Of a DNA stretch of 64,000 nt, positions 22,405 to 30,855 are shown piece after piece. Every line of letters begins with the position of its first letter. The stretch's first letter is position 1. The DNA is from Syntrophopropionicum propionicicum_A. Its GTDB lineage: Bacteria > Bacillota > Desulfotomaculia > Desulfotomaculales > Pelotomaculaceae. The stretch spans positions 209,608 through 273,607 of the forward strand of contig NZ_JBMGJC010000002.1 of the NCBI RefSeq assembly GCF_048984525.1, given 5' to 3'. Made by a program: the position numbers and the translations under genes. The notes under the pieces are model-generated. The model saw only the letters and a program-made list of their open reading frames with translations. It was not told the origin of the DNA and ran no database searches.

Positions 22405-23340
22405 ATGACCAAAACATTAACAAAACCCAAAGCAAGGGCGCTTATCTACAGAAACAAAAGCGGCGGCATATCTGTTAAGCTGCTTTTTTTAGATAAGCCG
22501 TTGCGCGGATTTACCTTCAAGTACAGAGTGGGAACAAAGAGGTCAATCAAAATCAACACCGACGCAGACCGTGATAAGTACCAAATGGTTGTCGGTTTCT
22601 CTGTCCTTGAGAGCTTCCTTTCTATAAACGGAATTGGAAGCAGCGAGGTGGAGGTTGATCCTGCTAGCATCGATACCTTCTACGGGTTTAAAGACAACTA
22701 TGTTGTTAAGCCAACAAAAGGATTTGTTGATAAGTGGTGGGGATGTGACTGCCCCGACTTGTACCGTTATATGGTGAATAAAGATGGCCACACAAACTTC
22801 TTCGGCCTGAGGCTTGTTTGTTTTTCGAACAAGCTGGTTGAAGCCTCTTATATGGGAGCCTATATCGACCCCACTATAACCGAAGAAGAGGTCAATTTAT
22901 TTGCCGGCGATAAACAACACACGAATATTTATAAGGAAATGATGGGTGTGGTTGACGCACGGAAGTTAACCAACGAGAAACATAAGGAAATGACAGATTG
23001 GATTGAAGCCTACGAGGAAAATATCCAGAAAGTCATAGATAATAACAAGCTCGTCATCATGCTGCACATTAAGGACATGTTCGATGAAGATGGCTGTGAA
23101 ATACCTTTTGGTTTAGATTGCGGTTTCCTCAATGTTTTCACGGAAAACGAGGAGTACAACAAACTAAAAGTCGTCATCAAGAACAGTAAGAGAGGAGCCT
23201 CTCCGAGATGGCTTACAGGTCTTAAACTTCCGTATGAAACCCAAAGCCTTACGATTAAAAAGAAGGAATTCGAAAAAATCAAGGAAGTGGTTTACGCAGC
23301 TACCGGCGAGGTCTTGTATTGCAAGACCATGCTGGATTAA
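22405..23340 (+). CDS. Hypothetical protein, 311 residues
   Basis: ATG after AAGGAGG, with an AT-neutral, well-formed frame. Mixed alpha/beta and basic at the N-terminus; a WWGCDCPDLY stretch near 113 and a charged helix near 205 are visible. No known motif or membrane segment. Lies between the methyltransferase and a small membrane protein, 9 bp before the latter. Confidence 0.6.
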   Translation: MTKTLTKPKARALIYRNKSGGISVKLLFLDKPLRGFTFKYRVGTKRSIKINTDADRDKYQMVVGFSVLESFLSINGIGSSEVEVDPASIDTFYGFKDNYVVKPTKGFVDKWWGCDCPDLYRYMVNKDGHTNFFGLRLVCFSNKLVEASYMGAYIDPTITEEEVNLFAGDKQHTNIYKEMMGVVDARKLTNEKHKEMTDWIEAYEENIQKVIDNNKLVIMLHIKDMFDEDGCEIPFGLDCGFLNVFTENEEYNKLKVVIKNSKRGASPRWLTGLKLPYETQSLTIKKKEFEKIKEVVYAATGEVLYCKTMLD

Positions 23341-23349
23341 GGAGGCAAT

Positions 23350-23628
23350 ATGAACGCAACAACAGTCGGCTGGATAGGCTTCGCATTGTCTATGACCGGC
23401 CAGTATTTCATTACGAAGAAACACCCGCTTGCGTTTGTTATATGGAATATATCCAACCTTCTGTGGATAGCGCTGGCGTACTACTCCAGTAACTACCCGC
23501 AGCTTTTGATGTTCACGATGTTTTTCCTGGTGAATATCATCAGTATTCGGGCGTGGATTAAAGACGGGAATGCAATTAGTTACAACATAACCAAATGCCT
23601 GCATCTTCATAGGGGCAACTTGGGATAA
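23350..23628 (+). CDS. Small three-helix membrane protein
   Basis: 92 residues with about three hydrophobic helices (5-20, 28-45, 50-68). VIWNISNLLWIALAYY and VNIISIRAWIKDG recall the YgjV/PnuC-like half-size membrane proteins. Transport of nicotinamide riboside has been shown for full PnuC only; here it is speculation. Confidence 0.5.
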   Translation: MNATTVGWIGFALSMTGQYFITKKHPLAFVIWNISNLLWIALAYYSSNYPQLLMFTMFFLVNIISIRAWIKDGNAISYNITKCLHLHRGNLG

Positions 23629-23640
23629 GGAGGGCTAAAA

Positions 23641-24030
23641 TTGAATACAGAAAACCAAATTACAGCTATCGATGACACTGTCAGGAGAAACGCCATAGTT
23701 ATACTCTGGAGCAAAGGCCTGAGCCAGTTTGCCTCTGTCCAGGAAGAGTTCGAAAGACTCGTCGGCAACCTGGTTAATCTGCAACTTCGCAAAGCTGATG
23801 ATTACGCGCTCGAAAAATTCATTAAATCCTGCGTCGATCAGGTCAGGCCGATTGAGAAACTGATGATGTTTCAATACGGTGTGGATCACAGCCAGATTGC
23901 AAAGATAAGGACACCCGCCGAACTCAAGGCGGTCTCTAATAAAATGAAGGTCATCGAAAAGACAATGCTTGGGATTGTCAGGCGAATGCACAGGCACAGC
24001 CTAATATTCCTTCAGGCGGTGAAGAGATGA
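23641..24030 (+). CDS. Hypothetical helical protein
   Basis: 129 residues, TTG after GGAGGG. Entirely helical in appearance with no Cys-rich or catalytic motif. The stop overlaps the next ATG (ATGA), which indicates translational coupling to the NADAR-like gene. Confidence 0.55.
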   Translation: MNTENQITAIDDTVRRNAIVILWSKGLSQFASVQEEFERLVGNLVNLQLRKADDYALEKFIKSCVDQVRPIEKLMMFQYGVDHSQIAKIRTPAELKAVSNKMKVIEKTMLGIVRRMHRHSLIFLQAVKR

Positions 24031-24473
24031 ACACACTCAACATAGGAAGTAAAACTAACGATTGGAGGGCGCGCGAGCTCTCCAATTTTGCGTCTGGGGA
24101 ATTTATTGCCTTTGGAATAAGGCTTGCTTCCGTAGAAGGATTCTGGGTAGGGCTTAAATTCGACGAAGGCTCACCTGAACAGTTAAAGGCTTTTACTCTG
24201 TCCGGCTACGAAGCCAAGAAGTTTGGCTACAAGGCGCCGAAAAGAGGTAGCTTTACCTTCCAGGGTAGGACATATAAAGTCGGCAGCTCTGAACACCAGA
24301 ACTTAATGCGGTTAGCTCTTAGGGCAAAATTTACCCAGGTAGAAAAAGCACAGCGGGCGCTGCTCGCAACAAAAGGATTAGTCCTGACGCATATCATGCC
24401 GAGAGACAGCATTACCATTCCTGGGGCTGTCTTCTCGCGGATGCTAATGGACATCCGGGAAGAGGTGGGTTAA
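24027..24473 (+). CDS. NADAR/YbiA-like protein (tentative)
   Basis: 148 residues. ELSNFASGEF, then LASVEGFWVGLKF and GYEAKKFG, resemble the NADAR motif series (LSNF, SxE, AK-x-G). Characterised NADAR proteins remove ADP-ribose from DNA guanines or act on NAD-derived metabolites and can neutralise DarT-type toxins. No toxin partner is visible nearby. The fold match is by motif only, so I hold it as probable. Confidence 0.5.
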   Translation: MNTLNIGSKTNDWRARELSNFASGEFIAFGIRLASVEGFWVGLKFDEGSPEQLKAFTLSGYEAKKFGYKAPKRGSFTFQGRTYKVGSSEHQNLMRLALRAKFTQVEKAQRALLATKGLVLTHIMPRDSITIPGAVFSRMLMDIREEVG

Positions 24474-24821
24474 ATGAGTAAAGCGTGGTTGGTCAGCGAC
24501 GGATATCTACAGACGATTATTTTCGCAAAGACTAAGAACCAGGCTATATCAGCATTTGAGCCAAATTGCACACCCAGCAGCCACGAGGTTACCGCAAAGC
24601 GAGAGAAAAAATACGATCAGTACGCTGAGAAAGGGTGTATTCCCGTTACAGTGCTTCTCGATGACGACTGGTTCGTCTGCTGCTCAGGCTGCTTCGAGCC
24701 AGTAGTGAAACACGATCTTGGTATGGGAGCTTTAATAAAAAGCGAAAGAGAAGCTCTGTGTGAAAGCTGTGCTGGAGAGGGGGATGCAGATGCCGAAGAA
24801 AGCATGCGCATTGTCTCCTGA
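24474..24821 (+). CDS. Hypothetical protein with Cys pairs
   Basis: 115 residues, starting directly after the preceding stop. CCSGC and CESC in the C-terminal half suggest a zinc-binding knuckle. N-terminus resembles small alpha/beta domains. Unknown family. It overlaps the next gene. Confidence 0.5.
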   Translation: MSKAWLVSDGYLQTIIFAKTKNQAISAFEPNCTPSSHEVTAKREKKYDQYAEKGCIPVTVLLDDDWFVCCSGCFEPVVKHDLGMGALIKSEREALCESCAGEGDADAEESMRIVS

Positions 24822-25152
24822 AGCCATTGTTCAAAGAGCCTGCGTCGTACTGAAGGCAATGGCGGCCGGTCAGGAATTCAAGATATCCTCAGGCCATAAG
24901 CTCGCTATGCACGACGGCAGGATCGGATATTTGGTGGACGCTTATAAGAGCAATCAATCACTTGATGGACCGCCTGATCACCAGGAAGTTCATTTTTTTG
25001 GAATGTCTATCAATGACTTCTTGACAGAAGTTGAGTTTGCAGATGATGACGACTTGTTCCTTTTAAGCGCCAACAAGGTCCTGAACGACATTACAAAAAC
25101 AAAAGGAGAGCAATATGGTTCTGGTAGTGAAGCTGAGTTAAATCAAAACTAA
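24790..25152 (+). CDS. Hypothetical protein, 120 residues
   Basis: ATG 24790 lies 7 bp after AGAGGGGG; earlier in-frame starts at 24760 and 24784 are possible. It contains FKISSGHKLAMHDGRIGYLVDAYK, a beta-hairpin region, and an acidic EFADDDDLF patch. No recognised family. Confidence 0.5.
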   Translation: MPKKACALSPEAIVQRACVVLKAMAAGQEFKISSGHKLAMHDGRIGYLVDAYKSNQSLDGPPDHQEVHFFGMSINDFLTEVEFADDDDLFLLSANKVLNDITKTKGEQYGSGSEAELNQN

Positions 25153-25164
25153 AGAGGTGATTGC

Positions 25165-25638
25165 GTGCCGAGAATAATTAAGACCATATCTCTTTACAAC
25201 CCCCACGCCCTGCTTATTGGTCTTGGCCTGAAACTGAACGAGACCAGAAGTTGGCCGACGAAATATAGGGGATTGCTAGCCATTCACGCCAGTAAGACAA
25301 TGACCCCCTTCCTTAATAGGCTCTGTTTCGAGGAACCTTTTAAAAAGCCCCTCGTAGATGCAGGTTATATTAAAGGAAAGGAATGGATTAAACCTCTTCC
25401 ATCTAGCGCCGTTATAGCTGTGTGTAACCTGGTTAACTGCCAGGAGATCACAAAGCTGTATCGCTTGTATAGCCTGCCCGAAGAACCTGAATTGAGTTTC
25501 GGGGATTATTCGGTTGGGCGGTACGTGTGGAAGTTGGAAAATCCAATCCTGCTTCCAGAGCCAGTTCCGGCCAAAGGGCAACTGAGCATCTGGAAATGGC
25601 AGGTTCCCGACGGAATTCGAATTCCGGAGGTGGTATGA
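25165..25638 (+). CDS. ASCH-domain protein
   Basis: 157 residues, GTG after AGAGGTGA. KTISLYNPHALLIGLGLKLNETRSWPTKYRGLLAIHASK is the ASCH (PUA-like) signature, with the E-x-R-x-W-x-T-x-Y-R-G core; IAVCNLVNCQEI and YVWKLEN follow as expected. ASCH proteins bind or process RNA or modified nucleosides, and some are amidohydrolases acting on acetylated cytidine. Common in phages. The stop overlaps the next start. Confidence 0.8.
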   Translation: MPRIIKTISLYNPHALLIGLGLKLNETRSWPTKYRGLLAIHASKTMTPFLNRLCFEEPFKKPLVDAGYIKGKEWIKPLPSSAVIAVCNLVNCQEITKLYRLYSLPEEPELSFGDYSVGRYVWKLENPILLPEPVPAKGQLSIWKWQVPDGIRIPEVV

Positions 25639-26675
25639 TGGTTAAAGCAGAAAGAATTGAAAAAGGTCTCTATTGGGATCGAGCCTGGTCTTTAGTCGGA
25701 GGTTGCACGCCTGTATCTGAAGGCTGCGATAACTGCTGGAGCGCAAGGAAAGCCAATATAAGGGCAAATAACCCCAATGCGAAAATACAAGAGCAGTATG
25801 GCGGTTTAACCGAGGGCAGTCAATGGACAGGCCAGATACGGCTTTTGGAGAAAAACATGGACCTGCCGTCGAGAGTGCAGAAGCCTACCGTTTGGGCAAT
25901 ATGGAATGACCTGTTCCATGAAGATGTGCCGGACGCATATATCCTGAGGGCATTTAACCTGATGGGATATTGCCCGCAGCACACATTCATTCTTTTAACA
26001 AAGAGGCCCGAACGTATGAAAGAATTCATTGACAGGCTTTATTGTAACCACTACAACATCTGCGGACCGACAAGAATGGAATTCGAGCTAAAACCGACAC
26101 CGTTTTTCACTAAATACCAACCGCTTAAAAATCTGTGGCTTGGCGTAACGGCCGAAAACCAGAAACAAGCCAACTTACGCATACCAATACTCCTGCAAAC
26201 ACCAGCGGCAATACGGTTCGCCAGCGTGGAACCGATGCTGGGTCAGGTGGATTTGAGGAATCTAAAGTATGACGGCGACATTTTAGACGCTCTGGCTGGT
26301 GAATACCTCTCGACCGATGGCAGTGAGGCTTATGTTCCGTGGAACAACCTCGACTGGGTAATCTGCGGCGGCGAGTCAGGCCCAGGAGCAAGGCCGATGC
26401 ACCCGGATTGGGCAAGGAGCCTGCGCGATCAGTGTCAGGCTGCGGGAGTGCCATTTTTCTTCAAAGGTTGGGGAGAATGGCTGCCGGTTGCCGCCCCAAG
26501 GATAGGCATAAAGGAATACCTAATCATGGACGCAGATGGGAAATCGTATCGAGGTGGATGGTCAGATGCTATGTCAACCGAAGGCGATATCTGGGCGTTT
26601 GCCAGAGTAGGCAAACAGGTCGCCGGCAGATTACTGGATGACTACAAATGGGATCAATTCCCGAGAGTTGCTTAA
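25635..26675 (+). CDS. Phage Gp37/Gp68-family (DUF5131) protein
   Basis: 346 residues, tandem ATG codons after GGAGGTGGT; the frame is open upstream within the ASCH gene. GLYWDRAWSLVGGCTPVSEGCDNCWSAR is the family's N-terminal signature, with a Cys cluster like a radical-SAM site. WLGVTAENQKQANLRIPILLQTPA and CGGESGPGARPMHPDWARSLRDQC are also diagnostic. Widespread in phages and mobile elements; reaction unknown. Ends its block 70 bp before ribozyme copy 4. Confidence 0.85.
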   Translation: MMVKAERIEKGLYWDRAWSLVGGCTPVSEGCDNCWSARKANIRANNPNAKIQEQYGGLTEGSQWTGQIRLLEKNMDLPSRVQKPTVWAIWNDLFHEDVPDAYILRAFNLMGYCPQHTFILLTKRPERMKEFIDRLYCNHYNICGPTRMEFELKPTPFFTKYQPLKNLWLGVTAENQKQANLRIPILLQTPAAIRFASVEPMLGQVDLRNLKYDGDILDALAGEYLSTDGSEAYVPWNNLDWVICGGESGPGARPMHPDWARSLRDQCQAAGVPFFFKGWGEWLPVAAPRIGIKEYLIMDADGKSYRGGWSDAMSTEGDIWAFARVGKQVAGRLLDDYKWDQFPRVA

Positions 26676-26719
26676 CAAAAAATAACGATACCCGCCTCTT
26701 AAAAAGACGAAAGATACTT

Positions 26720-26806
26720 CGGGCAGGGCGTTAAAGCCCTGCTTGCCCGGTGTGAGCTGCACCTCCCCGTGGTACCGGGTGGATGCCGTCAGGCAACCAA
26801 GACAGC
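26720..26806 (+). ncRNA. HDV-like ribozyme, copy 4, with 5' hairpin
   Basis: Predicted cleavage before G26745. P1: GCCCGGT 26745-26751 with ACCGGGT 26774-26780, a covarying closing pair. P2: GCTG 26756-26759 with CAGC 26803-26806. P3: ACC/GGT around TCCCCGT. P1.1: GG 26781-26782. P4: TGCC/GGCA. J4/2 is ACCAAGA. The hairpin CAGGGC-GTTAAA-GCCCTG ends two bases before the cleavage site. Confidence 0.85.
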
Positions 26807-26852
26807 AATAATAACAGTAAAATAACCTTTTAATTTTCCGAAAACAAAAAAT

Positions 26853-26912
26853 AAACACTTTGACATGATTGAAGTGTTTCACAACAAAAACATTTCTGCC
26901 GGCATGATCGGC
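26853..26912 (+). promoter_or_regulatory. Two CATGAT loop hairpins, module 4
   Basis: AAACACTT/AAGTGTTT (26853-26879) closes TGACATGATTG. A second hairpin GCCG/CGGC (26898-26912) has loop GCATGAT, identical to the one at 2268-2282. This is the only module with two such loops in tandem. Confidence 0.65.
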
Positions 26913-26937
26913 GGATGCTTATTACACCCCCTGATTA

Positions 26938-26960
26938 TAGCCTTAAAAGGCTATTTTTTA
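26938..26960 (+). terminator. Terminator, module 4
   Basis: TAGCCTT/AAGGCTA followed by six T. A second hairpin GAAGTCTT-AA-AAGACTTC (27004-27021) follows with a shorter T tract. A GC-rich hairpin AACCG/CGGTT then lies before the gene start. Confidence 0.75.
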
Positions 26961-27100
26961 TAACAAGGCGAAAGCCCTGATATAAAACAAAAACCTATTT
27001 AATGAAGTCTTAAAAGACTTCTTTAAAATATGAGAAGTAATAAAAAACGGCCCTGGCAGGCAACCGTCCGTCTGGGCGGTTCTGTTGGGCATTGGAAGAG

Positions 27101-28249
27101 GTGATTATTATTAAAAAAGTGCTTATCGTTCAACCCCACCCGATGACCTACTACCCGTTGGTATCGAAAAAAATCAGCGCATACCACAAGGCCAATGGAG
27201 ACAAGGTTGAAATGGTGCAGGGCAGAGTCTTTGGACGCTGGGATGTATGTTATATTACGACACTGCTCTCAGTCAACATCAGCCAGTACATTTCAACTAT
27301 TGAATTCTACAAGCAGTTTGCTGACAGGGTTGAAGTAGGCGGTCCCGCCGCAACAGCGATGTGGCAGGAAATCCACAAAGAAACAGGCATAATGCCTCAC
27401 CGCGGACTCGTACCTGAGTTTGAAGCTATCCAGATGGATCATAGCATTATCGGCCCCGAATACGGGTATTCACAAGCGTTCGCGTCGCGTGGATGTCCAA
27501 GATCATGCAAATGGTGCCTGGTCCCAATCCATGAGCCTAAGTTCATCGATAAGGTGGATAACCTGGCGGAGCAGATTGACCTGACCCGCAGGGATCTCAT
27601 GCTCATGGACAACAATCTGCTGTTCTCCAGGAAACTGCCGGAGATAGTGGAGGAACTGGTTACTCTGGGGTTTGGTCAAAGCGGTAAAAGAAATGCCCGC
27701 AGGGTTGACGTCAACCAGGGTGCGGACGCCAGGCTGTTCTCGATGGATAACGCCCGGCTGCTTAGAAAACTAAATATACTGCCTTTAAGGTTCGCCTTGG
27801 ACAGTATCGAAAACTGCGATGCGTTTAAAAAGGCGGTTGAAAACGCCATAAAGGTTGGCTTTAAAGAAATGAGCGCCTACATGCTTTACAACTTCTTCGA
27901 TCCGGAGACAGGGCAGGGAGATAAGCCAAGCGATCTTTTTACGAGGTTAAATCTCGTAAAGGAACTGAACGCCAAATACAATATTCGCATTTACACCTTC
28001 CCGATGAAATTTCTCCCCCTCACAGCTCGTGACAGAAAGCACAGGAGTCCTTTATGGTCCAGTATTCAGTTAAGGGGATTCCAGTTGATGAAGAATGTTT
28101 GCCGTGGCGTTTTACCCACTGGGAAGGCATCCTTTGAAAAAGTCGTCGGTAAAAGCGTGGGAGAATTCTTATTGAACCTTCGCCGAACGGACGAACAGGT
28201 ATATAAGAAAAAACCGGTATCTAGCAATCAAATGGCGCTGAACTTCTAA
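27101..28249 (+). CDS. Radical SAM protein
   Basis: About 382 residues. RGCPRSCKWCLVP supplies CxxxCxxC for the iron-sulphur cluster; the N-terminal 120 residues resemble the B12-binding-like region of MiaB/Elp3-type radical SAM proteins, and VNQGADARLF and LPLRFALDSIE follow as in phage and plasmid members. The start is uncertain: GTG 27101 touches the Shine-Dalgarno, TTG 27092 lacks one, and the best-placed codon is ATT at 27110 before AAA-AAA-GTG. Substrate unknown. Confidence 0.8.
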   Translation: MIIIKKVLIVQPHPMTYYPLVSKKISAYHKANGDKVEMVQGRVFGRWDVCYITTLLSVNISQYISTIEFYKQFADRVEVGGPAATAMWQEIHKETGIMPHRGLVPEFEAIQMDHSIIGPEYGYSQAFASRGCPRSCKWCLVPIHEPKFIDKVDNLAEQIDLTRRDLMLMDNNLLFSRKLPEIVEELVTLGFGQSGKRNARRVDVNQGADARLFSMDNARLLRKLNILPLRFALDSIENCDAFKKAVENAIKVGFKEMSAYMLYNFFDPETGQGDKPSDLFTRLNLVKELNAKYNIRIYTFPMKFLPLTARDRKHRSPLWSSIQLRGFQLMKNVCRGVLPTGKASFEKVVGKSVGEFLLNLRRTDEQVYKKKPVSSNQMALNF

Positions 28250-28261
28250 GGAGGTTGTTTA

Positions 28262-28471
28262 ATGATAGGAAAACCAATAGCTGTGTTGGATTCACAAGAT
28301 GATGTAATTTGTATTGGCTTAGTAGCAGGTGTTGTAGATTTCGATGAATTAAGAATAATGATTGTAGAGTCCACTGCGGATTATGAAGCTAATAAAACAT
28401 ACAACTTCAACAAGAATAATGTACGGTTTTCTTTTAATCCGTCAATTATCATGAAAAAGAAAAACCAATAA
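28262..28471 (+). CDS. Small hypothetical protein
   Basis: 69 residues, ATG after AAGGAGG, 12 bp after the radical SAM gene. Beta-rich N-terminus and a basic tail. No family recognised. A terminator-like hairpin AAGGCC-GCG-GGCCTT with T-rich tail follows at 28492. Confidence 0.5.
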   Translation: MIGKPIAVLDSQDDVICIGLVAGVVDFDELRIMIVESTADYEANKTYNFNKNNVRFSFNPSIIMKKKNQ

Positions 28472-28491
28472 AACTAAAAAAACAAAAAACA

Positions 28492-28512
28492 AGGCCGCGG
28501 GCCTTATTTTTA
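28492..28512 (+). terminator. Terminator between 28471 and the VanW gene
   Basis: AAGGCC-GCG-GGCCTT followed by ATTTTTATT. Short stem with moderate T tract. Confidence 0.6.
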
Positions 28513-28529
28513 TTAAGGGAGAAAATATA

Positions 28530-29414
28530 ATGAAAAGATTTAGAACTATTCTAATGGTGCTTGTATTGACGTTTTTATTTGCGGTACCGGCTTCTGCTGG
28601 TGAATGGAGCGTAATATCATCAAGAGTAATAGACTTTGACCCGACAGATAATCCTTATGCGCCTAATAACAATTTCAACGCTATCTATGCGGCCGAGTTT
28701 TCTAACGGAACAATATTAGCACCCGGTCAGAGATTTTCCTTTAACGAAATTGTTGGTGCCCGGACTACTGAAAGAGGTTTTGCTGTTGGGCAGAACTCTA
28801 TCGGCGCCCCTGATATTGGAGGCGGTATTTGCAGAACAGCAACAGTTCTTTTCCAAACCGCCAGGGCCGCTGGCATGGACGTTATTGAAAGATGGGATCA
28901 CTACCCAGCAGTCAAATATGCGAGACCTGGAGATGACGCGGCTGTCCAGTATGGGCTGTACGACATGCAGTTTTCTAACGTCTACCATGTTCCCGTTATG
29001 ATTCATACCAGGGGTGATACGGACGAAAGCGGCCTGCACCTTTGGGCTGTGTTCCTCAAAGAGGAAAAACTGCCTTCTGTAAAGGTTTCCGTGACTGAAG
29101 AAGTATATATGGAAGGAAAGCTGTTCAACGGAAAAACATTTGTACCCGCTGACAGGGTTGCCCAAATTTACGGCAAGAAAATCAACAGCACCGAAAAACT
29201 GGGTTTCTACACCGTAAGCATCGGGAACATTGTTTTCTCTGAAGCAAACGGCGACATCTTGCGTAGCACGAACGGATTTTATGTTCCGCTTAGAAAACTG
29301 ACCGAGAGCTACGGTGGTCTGATTAAGTGGGCTACAGGTAAATCCTATGAAGCCGCACTTACACTGCCGGCTACGCTCGCGGTAAGCAACCAAAAGATGC
29401 AGCGAGGTGAATAA
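28530..29414 (+). CDS. Secreted VanW-family protein with stalk-type C-terminus
   Basis: 294 residues. Signal peptide with cleavage near ASA-G at about 23. Residues 45-175 carry the VanW signature: APGQRFSFNEIVGARTTERGF, GGGICRTATVLFQTARAAGMDVIER and DDAAVQYG. Residues about 195-280 (KLFNGKTFVPADRVAQIYG, NGFYVPLRKLTESYGG) look like the copper amine oxidase N-terminal stalk domain also present at 12005. VanW proteins occur on Gram-positive surfaces; the exact role is unknown. Confidence 0.8.
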   Translation: MKRFRTILMVLVLTFLFAVPASAGEWSVISSRVIDFDPTDNPYAPNNNFNAIYAAEFSNGTILAPGQRFSFNEIVGARTTERGFAVGQNSIGAPDIGGGICRTATVLFQTARAAGMDVIERWDHYPAVKYARPGDDAAVQYGLYDMQFSNVYHVPVMIHTRGDTDESGLHLWAVFLKEEKLPSVKVSVTEEVYMEGKLFNGKTFVPADRVAQIYGKKINSTEKLGFYTVSIGNIVFSEANGDILRSTNGFYVPLRKLTESYGGLIKWATGKSYEAALTLPATLAVSNQKMQRGE

Positions 29415-29416
29415 GA

Positions 29417-29932
29417 GTGAAATATACTTTCAAACGCATAGACTCGGACAGGATTGAGCTGTCATGGGAGAACGGCCAGAAGCAAGTTATGACACTCGAA
29501 GAGTTTACTGAATTCCTTACATCTGACAGCAACACGCTCCAGAATATATCCTTCAGCTCTGATTGGGGGATGAAGTTTGGAGACAGCTTATTTGATTATG
29601 CCCGGATGTATATGCAAGATAAAGAAAACAGCAGGTCTCGAACCGGCGAGCGGGTGAATATCGTTCCTGTCAAGGAGACTGTTAAAACCGGCAAAAACGG
29701 CATAGATATCAAAGCCCGCTATAAAATAGTCGGGGAATCAGGAGAGGAGCACCTTGAGTACAAAGTGAGCATCACAGGACTTAAAGGCGGCATCGCTGAC
29801 AGGCCTGAAGCAGAGAAATTAATTCCCTCTACCATAAGGTGCCTGCTGAAACTCTTCTTTTCAGGTTGCCATGCAATTGAAGAAGACGAAAAAGCCCTTG
29901 TTGAAGCACTGGAAAAACAAGATGTTGCTTAA
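29417..29932 (+). CDS. Hypothetical protein, 171 residues
   Basis: GTG start 2 bp after the VanW stop, with GCGAGGTG just upstream. The N-terminal 40 residues form beta strands (YTFKRIDSDRIELSWENG); the middle is beta-rich and the C-terminus helical. No catalytic motif or family recognised. Confidence 0.5.
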   Translation: MKYTFKRIDSDRIELSWENGQKQVMTLEEFTEFLTSDSNTLQNISFSSDWGMKFGDSLFDYARMYMQDKENSRSRTGERVNIVPVKETVKTGKNGIDIKARYKIVGESGEEHLEYKVSITGLKGGIADRPEAEKLIPSTIRCLLKLFFSGCHAIEEDEKALVEALEKQDVA

Positions 29933-29948
29933 AAGAAAATAACGGCTG

Positions 29949-29998
29949 CCGGCAGGCCAATGCACAAGGAGGTGATCCTGGGTGCTTGGCCCTGCCGG
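29949..29998 (+). promoter_or_regulatory. Hairpin displaying a 13-nt Shine-Dalgarno
   Basis: AAGGAGGTGATCC (29966-29978) is complementary to the whole standard 16S 3' tail. It sits in the loop of a 12-pair stem, CCGGCAGG-CCAA with TTGG-CCCTGCCGG, whose 3' arm is the start of the coding region. The 19-base string AAGGAGGTGATCCTGGGTG recurs exactly at 39782, also in a hairpin loop. Confidence 0.65.
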
Positions 29999-30254
29999 GG
30001 GCCTTGCATCCATATTTATGTCTGAAGACAAGGCAATAAACAAAGGGCTCCAGTTAAAACTGGAGGATAAGGTGTTAATCCGCAGGGAAAACCTAATCGG
30101 AAAAGTTGTGGACTTCTTTAAAACCAAAAAAGGGATTAAGGTTGTAGTCCAGTCAGACAGGGAAGACATCTATTTATTTAACATTAAAGAATACGGCAAA
30201 GAGTTCGTATTAGTCGAGATATTCGAAGAAGTACCTGAAATAAAAACAGCTTAA
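29982..30254 (+). CDS. Hypothetical protein, 90 residues
   Basis: GTG at 29982 lies nine bases after the core GGAGG of the extended Shine-Dalgarno. The first 12 residues fall in the leader hairpin. The body (KGLQLKLEDKVLIRRENLIGKVVDFF, IKVVVQSDREDIYLF) reads as a small SH3-like beta barrel. An ATG at 30018 is an alternative start without a ribosome-binding site. Unknown function. Confidence 0.55.
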   Translation: MLGPAGGLASIFMSEDKAINKGLQLKLEDKVLIRRENLIGKVVDFFKTKKGIKVVVQSDREDIYLFNIKEYGKEFVLVEIFEEVPEIKTA

Positions 30255-30267
30255 AGGAGGAGCCAAG

Positions 30268-30831
30268 TTGGGAAAGTTATATATTTTAATGGGGCCTGCT
30301 GGCTCCGGTAAAACAACTATCGGCAGGGAGTTAGGAAAAATATTCGGCATGAAGTTTTTCACTACAATCACGACGAGACCGATGCGGCCGGGCGAAGTGC
30401 AAAATGAAGACTATTACTTCATCAGCAAGGAAGAATTCCTGAAGCTCCGCGCGGAAGATAAACTGGCAGAGGATATTGAGTATGCCGGCAATATGTACGG
30501 CACCACGAAAGAGTCGCTGCTGAAAATACCGAAGTCTCCGACTGACTACTATGTAGCCCTGACCATAGACGCCTATAAGGATTATATGAAGTTTTTGACC
30601 GAAGAAAATATAGTGGTGATATTCATATGGGCTAACCGCGGCACGATCATCCAAAGGATGAAGGACAGGGGTGCCACTGACGAGGATATCCAAAAGAGGC
30701 TCAAGCACTACGGCAGCGATGTCGAGGCGTGCGCCCTGGCTGATTACGCTGTAACCAACGATATCGATATTGATTATGCGGTTAATAAAATCTCTAATTA
30801 TATCAGAGTAAATATGAAGAAAGCATCATAA
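30268..30831 (+). CDS. Guanylate-kinase-like nucleotide kinase
   Basis: 187 residues, TTG after AAAGGAGG. MGKLYILMGPAGSGKTT gives the P-loop; TTITTRPMRPGEVQNEDYYFISKEEF is the guanylate-binding region of the GMK family; FIWANRGTIIQRMKDRGATDEDIQKRL matches the LID and following helix. It probably phosphorylates GMP/dGMP or a modified nucleotide. Functionally matched with the RNR and dCMP deaminase. Confidence 0.8.
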   Translation: MGKLYILMGPAGSGKTTIGRELGKIFGMKFFTTITTRPMRPGEVQNEDYYFISKEEFLKLRAEDKLAEDIEYAGNMYGTTKESLLKIPKSPTDYYVALTIDAYKDYMKFLTEENIVVIFIWANRGTIIQRMKDRGATDEDIQKRLKHYGSDVEACALADYAVTNDIDIDYAVNKISNYIRVNMKKAS

Positions 30832-30835
30832 GAAC

Positions 30836-30853
30836 AGGCGGGGTTAAAGCCCC
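30836..30853. terminator. Bidirectional hairpin between the kinase and recombinase genes
   Basis: GGCGGGG-TTAAA-GCCCCGCC. It serves two converging genes and closely resembles the hairpins that directly precede the ribozymes elsewhere, which suggests the recombinase cassette was inserted between this hairpin and ribozyme copy 5. Confidence 0.6.
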
Positions 30854-30855
30854 GC

